NCBI GenBank assembly: GCA_964519835.1
Contig: CAZFLD010000024.1
Location: 1 to 56,869, forward strand
Origin: CAZFLD01 sp964519835
GTDB taxonomy: Bacteria > Spirochaetota > Spirochaetia > DSM-27196 > CAZFLD01
Length of the DNA: 56,869 bases
Direction of reading: 5' to 3'
Position numbers and translations under genes: made by a program. Below the pieces are notes generated by a model. That model ran no database searches and was not told where the DNA came from. It saw only the letters and a program-made list of their open reading frames with translations. Within the stretch, counting starts at the first letter, position 1. Every line of letters begins with the position of its first letter. Below are positions 33,730 to 43,128 of the stretch, piece after piece.

Positions 33730-34135
33730 GCACAAAAGGCGCAGGCCTGTAAGCCGGGTTCTGTACCCGCTGTGCCCGAACGGATTCAGCGGGCGGACGT
33801 CATCTATCTAGACACTCTTTTTCAAGAATGCTCGTGCAGCCTACCCGCGGACATTGGACGAGCAGTCTGTCCGCTGCTTGGCCTTGCTCCCGGCAAGGTT
33901 TACCATGCGCGCGTTGTTGCCAAAGCGCCGGTGGGCTCTTACCCCACCTTTTCACCCTTACCGGACCACCAACTACGAGAATTGATGGTCGGGCGGTTTG
34001 TTTTCTGTGGCACTTTCTGTCTCCGACTGACAGCCGGAGCCCGGGAGTTACCCGGTGCCGTGCTCGTGGGAGCCCGGACTTTCCTCACCAAATGCCACGC
34101 ATTCGGCGCGACGTCCCGGTCTGCGCCTTTTGTGC
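33730..34135 (-). ncRNA. rnpB: RNase P RNA (bacterial type A)
   Basis: On the minus strand the universal core is clear: GAGGAAAGTCCGGGCTCC near the 5' end, AGAAAGTGCCACAGAAAA in the middle, and ACAGAACCCGGCTTACAG near the 3' end. A further conserved piece, GGTAAGGGTGAAAAGGTGGG, lies between. The ends pair as helix P1: a 15-base arm at 34121-34135 is perfectly complementary to 33730-33744. The predicted length is 406 nt, normal for this RNA. It is the catalytic part of RNase P, which trims tRNA 5' ends. It begins 7 nt after the stop codon of the zinc-ribbon gene, so it is either co-transcribed or has a promoter inside that coding region. Confidence 0.97.
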
Positions 34136-34142
34136 CCCGCCT

Positions 34143-35177
34143 CTACTCTTCGTCTTCCTCGTCTTCATCTTCCTCGTCAAGCGGTTCTTCGAGGTCCTCT
34201 TCGTCGTCTACGTCTTCTTCGTCGTCGTCATCCTCCTCGTCTTCTTCTTCCTCTTCTTCCTCGTCTTCCTCTTCCTCGTCAAGGCCGTCTTTCTGCAACA
34301 CGCTCTCGTCGTCGAAGATCGCCGTTGTATCAACGTCCTGTTCCGCCAGGATATCACCAAAATCGTCGTAGTCGTCCATGTCGACGATGTCGGACAGTCC
34401 TTCGGACTCGCTATCGTCGTACGCGGCCGCTTCATCGTCTTCTTGGTAGAACAACACCAGCGAACAATACGGGCAGAAGTGGATGTCTTCTCCGGAACGG
34501 ACGTCGTTTACGAGCTGATTCGGGAGGATCATGTTGCAATATGTGCAAACGCCTTTTCGAAGAGGCACGATGCCCTGCCCCTCTTTGCTTCGAATGATCC
34601 TCTCGAATTTGAAGAGCAACTCGTCGTCAAGCTCGGGCGTTATTCGGCTTTCCTCGGCTTCTAGCTCCCGCAAACGCTCGTGCTTGTCATCGCTCTGCGT
34701 CTTGATCTTCTCTTGCTCTTCGGTGAGCTCTTCCTCTTGCTGTTTGATCATGGTCTCTTCCCGCTCGAGAGCACGGGACATCTCTTCAAGCCCCTTCTCT
34801 TCGCGCTGGAGTTCCTTGCGCAGGAATTGCTCCTTCTCCGAAGCATCACGAATCTCCTTGTCCAGGGCCTCGTATTCTCGCTGCGTTTTGATCAGGTCCA
34901 TTTGCTCTTCATAGTGCTCCCGGCCCGCTTCCGCTTCCTGCAGATGGACCTTGAGCTCGCCGATTTTACCCCGTGTCTCTTCGTACTGACGATTCCGCTC
35001 GATATACGACTTTTTTAGTCGGCTCAAGAGCTCTTGCTTGGTCGACAGCGTCTTGGGGATATCTCTCAGTTCCTTTTCGAGCTCAAACTTCTTGGACAAC
35101 GTCTCCTGCAGAGCTCGAAGCTTGTCGTACACCTCGTGCATCATTCTTGATTCCTTTGTGGTTGTGTAGTCGGCCAT
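34143..35177 (-). CDS. C4-type zinc-ribbon protein with coiled coil and long acidic tail
   Basis: A 344-residue protein from ATG 35177. Residues ~20-180 are a continuous charged coiled coil (KELRDIPKTLSTKQELLSRL). A zinc ribbon follows with CTYC (about 211-214) and CPYC (about 235-238). This is the COG1579 type, thought to bind nucleic acid or act as a chaperone-like adaptor. The last ~90 residues are almost only Asp and Glu with runs of E and D, giving an extremely acidic tail that COG1579 proteins normally lack. It lies between rpoD (12 nt upstream) and rnpB (7 nt downstream). The exact role is unknown. Confidence 0.86.
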   Translation of the reverse strand: MADYTTTKESRMMHEVYDKLRALQETLSKKFELEKELRDIPKTLSTKQELLSRLKKSYIERNRQYEETRGKIGELKVHLQEAEAGREHYEEQMDLIKTQREYEALDKEIRDASEKEQFLRKELQREEKGLEEMSRALEREETMIKQQEEELTEEQEKIKTQSDDKHERLRELEAEESRITPELDDELLFKFERIIRSKEGQGIVPLRKGVCTYCNMILPNQLVNDVRSGEDIHFCPYCSLVLFYQEDDEAAAYDDSESEGLSDIVDMDDYDDFGDILAEQDVDTTAIFDDESVLQKDGLDEEEEDEEEEEEEDEEDDDDEEDVDDEEDLEEPLDEEDEDEEDEE

Positions 35178-35189
35178 CGGAGCAGCCTA

Positions 35190-36920
35190 TTAGTGGTCTA
35201 AATAGTCCTTGAGGCGTCGGCTACGTTTGGGGTGCCGAAGCCTCCTGAGCGCCTTTGCCTCTATCTGCCTGATTCTCTCCCGGGTCACGTTGAAGTACAG
35301 TCCGACCTCTTCGAGCGTTAGTGAATAGCCGTCCTCCAGGCCAAACCGCATCTTGAGAACCTCCTGCTCTCGCGGAGGAAGCGTCGCCAACACCTCGTGC
35401 AGCTGCTCTTGAAGAAGCGTAAACGCGGTTTGGTGCGCGGGATTCTCTATGTCCTTGTCCTCTATGAAGTCGCCAAGAAGAGAGTCCTCTTCCTCGCCAA
35501 TCGGCGTCTCCAACGAGATCGGTTCACGTGCCACATTCTTGACCGACTTGACGCGAGCAACGTTCCAACCGAGGCGTCCGGCGATTTCTTCGTCGGTTGG
35601 CTCACGTCCGAGCATCTGCATAAGCTGCCTCTGCTCGCGCACGACCTTGTTTATCTGCTCAATCATGTGCACCGGCACACGGATGGTTCGAGCCTGGTCG
35701 GAAATAGACCGAGTTATGGCCTGCCGAATCCACCATGTGGCGTAGGTGGAAAACTTGTAGCCCTTCCGATACTCGAACTTTTCGACGGCCTTGATCAGAC
35801 CGATGTTTCCCTCTTGCACAAGATCGAAGAAGTGCAAGCCCCGGTTGGTGTACTTCTTTGCGATGCTTACGACCAATCGCAGGTTTGCCTTGATAAGACG
35901 ATCCTTGGCCGTTTGCATCAACGTCTTGCCACGTATGATCTCATGAGACATCGACAAGATCTCGTCGATGGTGTTCTCGAACTCGACCTGCAGACCTTCG
36001 AGCTTCTTCTCGGTGATCTGAATCTGGCGGATTTTTTCTTTTATCTCGTCAGCGCTTAGACCTAGACGAGTCTCTATCTTCTCGCGGTCCGCCCCAATCG
36101 CGAGACCCCGCCCGAGCCCCCGGAGCTCTCGCATGTTCGAGACCTGCAAGCGCTTTTCGATTCGATCCTGCTCGCGGCGATACTTTCGGATTCTGCGGGT
36201 TGCGCTCACAAACTTGTCGGAAAACGAAAGGATTTCTTCCTGATGAATCTCGACCTCGCGCAGCTTTTCGAGGAGCTCTACGCGCCGACTGTCCAACTCG
36301 TCGTCGGAGAGGATGTCACCGCCTTTCGCCACGATCTTGCGTTTCTGATCCATGTACGCCTTAAGATCGGGCATCGCGCCACGGAGGGATTCCCGATAAA
36401 ACTGCGAGAGTCGTCGACGTTCCGCGAGAAACTCGGAGATCTCTTTTTTGCTCAGATTCATCTCGCGCGGCTCGCGGGACGACATGGCCCGCTGTCCCAA
36501 CGCGTAAAACTCCGGAATAACCATGCCGGAGCCTTTAATAACGTCCTTGATAATGCTCTCGCCGTCCTCCATCTGTTTGGACAGCTGGACTTCCTGCTCG
36601 GCCGTGAGAAGGTTTTCCTTTCCGATCTCGCGAAGATATAGCCGGATCGGGTCGTCGATTGCGGACTCTTTGTCCCCGTACATCAAGCGTTTTCTTCTAT
36701 CGGGGCGTGCTTTGACCTCTTCGACGGTTGGCTCAGTGACGTTTTCCTCCTCCAGCTTAATCTTGTGGTGCTCGAGGAGCGAGATCACCTCGTCGATCTT
36801 TTCAGAATTGACAATGGAATCCGGAAGAAGATCGTGAACCTCGTCGTAGGTGATCGATTTCTTACCACGAGCATATTCGATGAGTTTTTCTATAGCAGGA
36901 TCTTGCTGGAGTTCAGTCAT
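35190..36920 (-). CDS. rpoD: RNA polymerase sigma factor RpoD (sigma-70)
   Basis: A 576-residue primary sigma factor from ATG 36920. Region 1.1 is at the N-terminus (EYARGKKSITYDEVHDLLPD). Region 1.2 (DDPIRLYLREIGKENLLTAE), regions 2.1-2.4 (RLVVSIAKKYTNRGLHFFDL, FSTYATWWIRQAITRSISDQ), region 3 and region 4.2 (LEEVGLYFNVTRERIRQIEA) are all clear. A helical non-conserved spacer of ~200 residues separates 1.2 and 2. Its start overlaps the dnaG stop by 8 bases, preserving the dnaG-rpoD pair of the macromolecular synthesis operon, but without rpsU. Confidence 0.97.
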   Translation of the reverse strand: MTELQQDPAIEKLIEYARGKKSITYDEVHDLLPDSIVNSEKIDEVISLLEHHKIKLEEENVTEPTVEEVKARPDRRKRLMYGDKESAIDDPIRLYLREIGKENLLTAEQEVQLSKQMEDGESIIKDVIKGSGMVIPEFYALGQRAMSSREPREMNLSKKEISEFLAERRRLSQFYRESLRGAMPDLKAYMDQKRKIVAKGGDILSDDELDSRRVELLEKLREVEIHQEEILSFSDKFVSATRRIRKYRREQDRIEKRLQVSNMRELRGLGRGLAIGADREKIETRLGLSADEIKEKIRQIQITEKKLEGLQVEFENTIDEILSMSHEIIRGKTLMQTAKDRLIKANLRLVVSIAKKYTNRGLHFFDLVQEGNIGLIKAVEKFEYRKGYKFSTYATWWIRQAITRSISDQARTIRVPVHMIEQINKVVREQRQLMQMLGREPTDEEIAGRLGWNVARVKSVKNVAREPISLETPIGEEEDSLLGDFIEDKDIENPAHQTAFTLLQEQLHEVLATLPPREQEVLKMRFGLEDGYSLTLEEVGLYFNVTRERIRQIEAKALRRLRHPKRSRRLKDYLDH

Positions 36921-38727
36921 GCTGTTCCTCTTTGAGTCTCAAGAGTTCGCCGTCTAGATAGATCTTGTCTTCGAGGAGACGCCGCAGCTCTTCAGGGTCG
37001 TCTTGCCGGCCGTCCGGACCCGATGCACCGGTTCGACTCAGGTGCCGGAGCCTGGCCTCGATCCGCGACCGCTTGGTCTCTAAGCTCCGCATCTTAACCC
37101 GGTGCACGCTGTCCCGAACAACTTGCTCGCTGTTCGCATCAAATTCTCCCGAGCTAATTCGGTGGATCGTAAGGTCGCGCAATGATGAATTGTCTATTCT
37201 CTCCAATAACGCCTCAGTGGATGTCTCGTTGTGTCGATATGCGTCCTCAAGGGCAATAAACAACTCCACGGCCGCTTCATCCTCCAAATCATCGGTCGCT
37301 ATTGCTGCCCGAACAAACGAATACAGCTCGCGGTGGGACGCCACTGCGAGCATAAGATAGAGATCGTGGGAAACTGACCTGCGTGTCCGAACGGATTTGG
37401 GGCTAACGGCATCTCCCGCTCCGTTCGAAGGACTTTTCGGCCGCGCCGGCGCGGCACCAAATCCCTGCTTATAATCCTGACGAACCGCCTCCACATCCAC
37501 ACCCAAGCTATCCGCAAGCTGGACCAGGCCCTGCTCCCGACGTACCTCGGATGCCATACTCCGAATATACGGAAAGAGTTGCTGCAAAACAAACGACGCC
37601 GATCTAGGATCGGAAACCGTAGCAGTTGGGACAATTTTTTGCAACAAGTACTCAAGCGTATTAATACCTGATTCAGCGACTGTTTTCAAGCGCGACGGAC
37701 CTTCCTTCTCCAATAGGTCGGCAGGATCCTGGCCGCCCTCAACGGGAATGACCGCTGTCTCGATGCCGTGCTCTTCGCAGATAGAGGCACTCCTAATCGT
37801 CGCACGAAAACCCGCCTCATCTCCATCGTAGAAGAGGCGGCAACGGCCGGCGGCACGAGCAAGAAGACCGGCCTGTCCATCGGTAAACGCGGTACCCAGC
37901 GGCGCCACCGCTTGGGTAACCCCTGCTTGGTGAAGGGCGATAACGTCGGTGTAGCCCTCCACAAGAACAAAATCCTTATTTTTCCGGATCGTCGGCATGG
38001 CGGCGTTAAGACCGTACAGGTTTGCGCTCTTTTTGTAGGCATCGGTTTCCGGCGAGTTGATATATTTGGGGCCTCTTTCCGACATACGCCGTCCGCCGAA
38101 TGCCAGTACTTCTCCGCGGGCCGAGAGAATCGGAAACATCACCCTGTCGACAAAGAGACACCACCGCTTGTCTTTACCGGCGAACAGTCCTGACTCCTTC
38201 AAGAACTCCTCGCTGTAACCCTTTTGTCTCAAGAACGACCATAGCCAGGTACCGTCGGGCGGAGCGTATCCGAGTTGGAATGCGTCGACGGTTTCGCGTG
38301 TTATGCCCCGCTTCTCGAGATACTCCCGGGCGGCGGCGGCGTAGGGCCGTTCGGCCAGCATAAAGTGGAAACTGCCCGCGACCCGACGGTAGAGGTCAAG
38401 GAGCGCCGAACGTCGGTTGTCTACCGGAGCATCGGATTCCGGTACGGTGACGCCGGCGGCCGCAGCTACCCGCCGAACGGCCTCCGGAAAGGTAAGCCCG
38501 TCGAGCTCCATGACCAAGTTAAACACGGAACCACCCTTTGCAGTGGAAAAGTCGTAGTACAGACCCTTGTCGGGGTCGACGGTAAAGGAGGGTGTTTTCT
38601 CGGCCTTGAACGGACTCAAGCCAAACCAACGACTACCTTTTTTCTGAAGAGATACATAGTTCCCGACAAAGCCCACCACATCGAGCTTGTCCAGTATTGC
38701 CTGAATTACTGCATCGGGGATCCGCAT
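36913..38727 (-). CDS. dnaG: DNA primase DnaG lacking the zinc ligands of its N-terminal domain
   Basis: A 604-residue primase that makes RNA primers for replication. The TOPRIM catalytic core is intact: VLVEGYTDVIAL, APLGTAFTDGQ and LFYDGDEAGFRA with the metal acidic residues. The N-terminal CHC2 domain is recognisable (GLSPFKAEKTPSF then YYDFSTAKGGSVF), but the four zinc positions are Ser38, Lys41, Asp59 and Thr62 where E. coli has Cys40, His43, Cys61 and Cys64. Zinc binding is therefore not expected. The C-terminal DnaB-binding region is present but divergent. It lies 21 nt downstream of the large OmpA-family gene and overlaps rpoD by 8 bases. Confidence 0.95.
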   Translation of the reverse strand: MRIPDAVIQAILDKLDVVGFVGNYVSLQKKGSRWFGLSPFKAEKTPSFTVDPDKGLYYDFSTAKGGSVFNLVMELDGLTFPEAVRRVAAAAGVTVPESDAPVDNRRSALLDLYRRVAGSFHFMLAERPYAAAAREYLEKRGITRETVDAFQLGYAPPDGTWLWSFLRQKGYSEEFLKESGLFAGKDKRWCLFVDRVMFPILSARGEVLAFGGRRMSERGPKYINSPETDAYKKSANLYGLNAAMPTIRKNKDFVLVEGYTDVIALHQAGVTQAVAPLGTAFTDGQAGLLARAAGRCRLFYDGDEAGFRATIRSASICEEHGIETAVIPVEGGQDPADLLEKEGPSRLKTVAESGINTLEYLLQKIVPTATVSDPRSASFVLQQLFPYIRSMASEVRREQGLVQLADSLGVDVEAVRQDYKQGFGAAPARPKSPSNGAGDAVSPKSVRTRRSVSHDLYLMLAVASHRELYSFVRAAIATDDLEDEAAVELFIALEDAYRHNETSTEALLERIDNSSLRDLTIHRISSGEFDANSEQVVRDSVHRVKMRSLETKRSRIEARLRHLSRTGASGPDGRQDDPEELRRLLEDKIYLDGELLRLKEEQHD

Positions 38728-38748
38728 GCGCCTTTTCTAACGCCGCGA

Positions 38749-41700
38749 CTACCGGATAAGAATAAACTCGACGCGGCGGTTTCTCCAACGATTGTCCAGA
38801 TCATCGTGGGGAACAAGGGGATCGGCCCCCCCACGCCCCAACACACTTAGACGCCCCGGTGCCACACCCCGGCCGACAAGTGCTTGTCGGACAGACTCGG
38901 CACGAGACCGGGAGAGTGGTACCAGCGTTTGCTCTTCCTCCTCCTGGGTACCGGTGATGTTCACGGCATGCCCTTCGATTCGGATGTTGTAGGTGGAGTA
39001 TCGGGAGAAGATGTCCGCCAGGCGATTGAGAACTTCGACGTTTTTCTCCCCCAGAGGATCGTCCTGGTCCACGACAAGGTCTGCGCTATTGGGCGCGAAA
39101 GTGATATTCGAGATCTGAACGCGCAATCTGTCGCCGTCACGCACAACAAGAACATCGACCGGGATCTCGCCGAAGTACTCGGTGACGTTGCCGAGAACAT
39201 CAGCAATGGTCAGAACATAGGGATAGTCGCGGGCGGATTCAACCAACTCGCCGTTGAGAGCCCGGCCATCCCAAATCAGCTCGTCCGCCGGATTGCCTCG
39301 TCCACTGAACTCATTAAAGAGAGCGTCCTCGCGACCGAGGATATCGAAGCGCCAAGGCCCAACCTCCGTGCGGTCGCGCACATCGAGACCGATCCGCAAC
39401 AGATCGTTGAGCCCATCGTTGTCCGGGGAAAACGGCAACGGATCAAGGCTAACGTCCACTTCCGGTGGACTCACATCAAGCACAAAGGCCGTAGTAGTGG
39501 CCTGGGGCCTGTCGCCTTTGGCATAGACCACACGGAAGGTCGCTGTGTACACACCTTCGCGGATCCGACCACTCGGAGCGCGACCATTCCAGCGCACGCT
39601 CCGCTGCGAGGATGCCTCGGTGCCGCTAAACACCCGGCCAACCGCGCCGTCCGCGTGGCGGATGGTGAGCTCCCACGACTCTATGCCATCGGCTAATCCA
39701 ACATACATGGTAAACCCGATGTCGTCGCGGAACCCGTCGTTATTGGGTGAGAACCCTGCGAAGTCGACGGTAACAAACACGCGGGCTCGTCGCGTGTCCA
39801 CGGTAAATGGTTGGCTCGTTATAGATGCGCGGTTACCCGCGGTATCTTCGGCACTCAGGCGGTACACATAGTCGTCGTCCGCCACCACGTTTCCGGCCTC
39901 GTCCTTTCCGTCCCACACCACGTCCTGGCCAAGGCGACGGAAAAAGTACTCTCGGACAGCGGTCCCGTCGGAGGCGACGATTGTGCCGGTCCACACGGCT
40001 TCCTGCGACCCACTCTGCGTTATCCGCACGGTGTCCCGGTTGCCGTCGTCATTCGGACTAAAGAGCTGTGGCGAAACTCCCACCGTGGCGTTCGGAGGAA
40101 CGGTGTCCAGGGCAAAGAGGCGCGTTGTCGAAGAAGCTTGATTGCCGTTCTCGTAGTTCACCGTGATGCGAGCCCGATACCGACCATCCGGCACCGGGCG
40201 CCCCTCAGCACGGCCGTCCCATATAATCACACTGCTCGGCGACCCTGACTGGTCGAACCAGAGAACACGCTCGCCGTCGACATCAAACAACTCCAGCTCA
40301 AAGGATTGAACTCCGTCAGCGACCCGCAATTGCGGGTATATCTCTATCGTATCTTTGATGTTGTCGGCATTCGGAGAGAATGCGTCGTACTGCACAGACA
40401 GGATGACCGGGGTCTCTTCCGTATTCAGCTCGAATGAAATCCGATTGGACGTACCGAGGTTGCCCGCCGTGTCGGTTGCTCGAAGCTCATAGTAATAGAT
40501 GCCGTCCGGGGCGATCCGCCCATCTCCTGCTCGCCCCCCCCAGGAAATCTGCTGATCAGCGGTGCCGAGCCACTCAAATCGACTCGCTTCTCGTCCATCG
40601 GAATCGGACACGACGCCGGTCCATCCCTCCTCAGCAGAAGTTTCGTGGAAGAAGGTCACTAGATCTTTGTTGCCGTCCCCGTTGGGGGAGAACACGTCAA
40701 AGTCCGCTCGGATCGTCGCCGAGGGCGGTGTGAGATCAATGGCAAAGCTCGGAGACTCGGCGGTCGGCCGGTTGCCGGAGCGGTACTCGACGGTAAGCTC
40801 CGCATAGTAGAGCCCTTCGGGCAGCAATCGTCCCAAATCGTTCCGGCCGTCGAAAGGCACCGGTGCTGCCGGGATACGGTTGTCGCTTATGGAACGGCGG
40901 ACGCTTCCCGCAACGTCTTTAATGTCAACGCGCCAGGTTTCTAGACCGTCGGCGACGGGGATCTCCAAGCCCAGGTTCACGGCGTCCTTGTTGCCGTCGC
41001 CGTTTGGACTAAAGGCCGATAGATCAATGCTGACACCCACCGGAGTCGACTCGGTATTGACGATGATGTTGGAAAGCCGTGCGCTTCCGACATTACCGGC
41101 ACGGTCACGGGAACTGACTTCGTACGAGTAGACGCCGTCCGGTACCACTCCACCCGTCGCATCTCGTCCGTTCCAGTCGAAACCGGCCGGGGCGCTGTTT
41201 CGCCACTGCCTTTCGTTTACTACGCGACCGGTGGAATCGGAGATCCGACCGGTCCAGAGTTCCTCGACACTTCCACTCTGGTCGATGGAGAGGAAATCTT
41301 TGTTGCCGTCGCCGTTGGGTGAGAAGATCAGACTCTCGGGCTCAGGTGTTAGAACAACGGCATGGGGTGCGGTAGCGTCGATAGTAACCGTATACTCGGG
41401 CGAGCGGGCCATGTTGCCGTTGTCGTCTACCGCTTCTACCGAGAAGCTATAGACGCCGTCCCGCGCGAGGCTCCCGTTGCTACGAGTTCCATCCCAGCGA
41501 ATCTCGTCCGGCACGGGCACACCACTTTTCTCCGCCAATATGCGGTCGATGATATTCTGAAACCCCTGGTTCTCAGGCCGATCGTCGATATTCTCGAACT
41601 CTCGCACCAGGACACCCGCCTCGTCAAAAAACAGGACCCGCCACTCCGTCACAAACCGGTCGTCGGTTATGGAAAGACCAAAACTCAACGAGTCGGAGAC

Positions 41701-42771
41701 GCCGTCGTTGTTTGGAGAGACGTACACCGGTTGGCCGTAACCAACCCGAATTGCAGGAGGCTCTGCGTCAATGACACCCACCGGCGCATTAACAGCGAGT
41801 CCAAATGCCCACTCGTCGCCGTACAGGGGAGCTACGGAGAACCCGGTCTGCACGTCGCTTTGGTTCCAGCCCTGCCGTGACAAAAAGTCTTCGCCGTTCT
41901 CGAAATCCGTTTGGAACGAAAAAGAGATCCCCACTCGAGGAAGCAGGCTCCGCTGCGCCACGTTGACATCGAGGAGCTCCCGAAAATCAACTCCCCAACC
42001 GGCGCTCACGGAGAAGAAGTCAAACAGAACCAACTCCGCTCCGACCCCTAGCCGGACGTTCTGGAACGATGGGAACCTAAGGTCGGCGGCCACATCCAGT
42101 CGGACGTCGTCCGTTTCGATTGGCGTAAACGCGGCACCAACGGTGGGAGTAAACGGGCCCGGATAGGAGCCTGTGCCGGGAGCCAACGACGGGTCGTAGC
42201 CTTTTCCGATGCCCTGGATCGCTGCACCCCACCGGAATCGCTCGAGACCACCACGCGATGCGGGAATGTGTACAAAACCGAGATCGATTCCGACACCCAC
42301 GTCAAAGCGATCGATAGATCCAAAGGTGGTGTTGAGGCCTGCACCAACAAGGAGGTCAGGAAACAAGTCCTTTGAAAAGGAAAAACGGACATTGAGCTGG
42401 TTGCCTAGATTCATGTTCGGCAACGTCGAGTTTAGAAAATGCAAGCCCCCGGTGAACACGCCCACCCTGCTCGGTAGGGATGCGCCGAGGTTGATTGCGT
42501 GGCCGGAAACGGACTCGGTCCCCGGCACCAAGGACGCAAGCATGATATAGCTAAGATCGAAAACCGGCCGCTGGTTGGCACCGGAGACGGCCGGGTTGAT
42601 TCCATCCGCCACCGGCGATGCAGTTGACACCGTTGAGTCGATGCTGCCGAGAAAAAAGGGCGAGTAAAACTGGGGCACGTCGTTGCCGCCCGGAGGCGGG
42701 AGCGTTTGCCCATGTACCATTGCGGCCGCCGCTGCAAAGAGCACGGTCAACACTCGCGGCTTGAGTCTCAT
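38749..42771 (-). CDS. Large outer-membrane protein: barrel-like N-terminus, FSPNGDG repeat modules, OmpA C-terminus
   Basis: A 1340-residue protein; ATG 42771 has GGGGAG 9 nt upstream. A signal peptide ends near MVHGQ (about 22). Residues ~25-335 are beta-rich with glycine and aromatic residues, as in an outer-membrane barrel. From ~349 to ~1115 there are eight FSPNGDGNKD-type motifs, at about 349, 482, 587, 692, 796, 900, 1005 and 1110, starting FlgD-Ig-like modules with W(D/N)GR and DGxYxY motifs. The last ~120 residues are OmpA-like (ITFAPNSADL, LSRSRAESVRQALVGRGV), with GHAVNITG replacing the usual GHTD. It probably spans the outer membrane, projects a long arm and binds peptidoglycan. 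It is followed after 21 nt by dnaG. Confidence 0.85.
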   Translation of the reverse strand: MRLKPRVLTVLFAAAAAMVHGQTLPPPGGNDVPQFYSPFFLGSIDSTVSTASPVADGINPAVSGANQRPVFDLSYIMLASLVPGTESVSGHAINLGASLPSRVGVFTGGLHFLNSTLPNMNLGNQLNVRFSFSKDLFPDLLVGAGLNTTFGSIDRFDVGVGIDLGFVHIPASRGGLERFRWGAAIQGIGKGYDPSLAPGTGSYPGPFTPTVGAAFTPIETDDVRLDVAADLRFPSFQNVRLGVGAELVLFDFFSVSAGWGVDFRELLDVNVAQRSLLPRVGISFSFQTDFENGEDFLSRQGWNQSDVQTGFSVAPLYGDEWAFGLAVNAPVGVIDAEPPAIRVGYGQPVYVSPNNDGVSDSLSFGLSITDDRFVTEWRVLFFDEAGVLVREFENIDDRPENQGFQNIIDRILAEKSGVPVPDEIRWDGTRSNGSLARDGVYSFSVEAVDDNGNMARSPEYTVTIDATAPHAVVLTPEPESLIFSPNGDGNKDFLSIDQSGSVEELWTGRISDSTGRVVNERQWRNSAPAGFDWNGRDATGGVVPDGVYSYEVSSRDRAGNVGSARLSNIIVNTESTPVGVSIDLSAFSPNGDGNKDAVNLGLEIPVADGLETWRVDIKDVAGSVRRSISDNRIPAAPVPFDGRNDLGRLLPEGLYYAELTVEYRSGNRPTAESPSFAIDLTPPSATIRADFDVFSPNGDGNKDLVTFFHETSAEEGWTGVVSDSDGREASRFEWLGTADQQISWGGRAGDGRIAPDGIYYYELRATDTAGNLGTSNRISFELNTEETPVILSVQYDAFSPNADNIKDTIEIYPQLRVADGVQSFELELFDVDGERVLWFDQSGSPSSVIIWDGRAEGRPVPDGRYRARITVNYENGNQASSTTRLFALDTVPPNATVGVSPQLFSPNDDGNRDTVRITQSGSQEAVWTGTIVASDGTAVREYFFRRLGQDVVWDGKDEAGNVVADDDYVYRLSAEDTAGNRASITSQPFTVDTRRARVFVTVDFAGFSPNNDGFRDDIGFTMYVGLADGIESWELTIRHADGAVGRVFSGTEASSQRSVRWNGRAPSGRIREGVYTATFRVVYAKGDRPQATTTAFVLDVSPPEVDVSLDPLPFSPDNDGLNDLLRIGLDVRDRTEVGPWRFDILGREDALFNEFSGRGNPADELIWDGRALNGELVESARDYPYVLTIADVLGNVTEYFGEIPVDVLVVRDGDRLRVQISNITFAPNSADLVVDQDDPLGEKNVEVLNRLADIFSRYSTYNIRIEGHAVNITGTQEEEEQTLVPLSRSRAESVRQALVGRGVAPGRLSVLGRGGADPLVPHDDLDNRWRNRRVEFILIR

Positions 42772-42833
42772 GTCAGCTAACTCCCCGTGGACAAACAGTG
42801 ATTACCTAAACGTACGTCGGCGGAAATAAAAAA

Positions 42834-43091
42834 TCAGCCCCTGAAGGACCGGTATGCCCTGAAACGGCCAACATCACCTTCGTCGACGGACGTAACGCCC
42901 GCTACGGCAGACTCAATTTTCTCCATTTCCTCCACCGTCATGCGGTCGAACAGGAATCGGCGTATTCTATCGACAAGACGCGCCAGCCCCTCGTTGAGCC
43001 TGTCTTCCATTGGGGCAAGATGCACGTACAGCGCTACGATCTCGTTTATGTACAGACCCAGCATCGTTCCTTCGTCTTCATGATCCGTCAC
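42834..43091 (-). CDS. Small protein of unknown function
   Basis: About 85 residues from GTG 43091, chosen because a GGGGG-rich ribosome site lies just upstream; an internal ATG (MLGLYINEIVALY) is an alternative, and the frame is open further upstream into the MBL gene. It is mostly helical (APMEDRLNEGLARLVDRIRR, MTVEEMEKIESAVAGV), has no signal peptide and no cysteine. It follows the MBL-fold hydrolase by about 37 nt in the same direction. No family was recognised. Confidence 0.55.
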   Translation of the reverse strand: MTDHEDEGTMLGLYINEIVALYVHLAPMEDRLNEGLARLVDRIRRFLFDRMTVEEMEKIESAVAGVTSVDEGDVGRFRAYRSFRG

Positions 43092-43128
43092 GACTCCCCC
43101 TTTCGGTTTTATCGACCGGTGTTTTGTC

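Noticed and set aside
33772..34371. Open frames on the plus strand, one with a long serine run
   Set aside because: They lie antisense to the RNase P RNA and the acidic-tail codons; the serine run is only the complement of Asp/Glu codons.
35397..36059. 220-residue plus-strand frame inside rpoD
   Set aside because: It is antisense to conserved sigma regions 2-4 and has no independent support.
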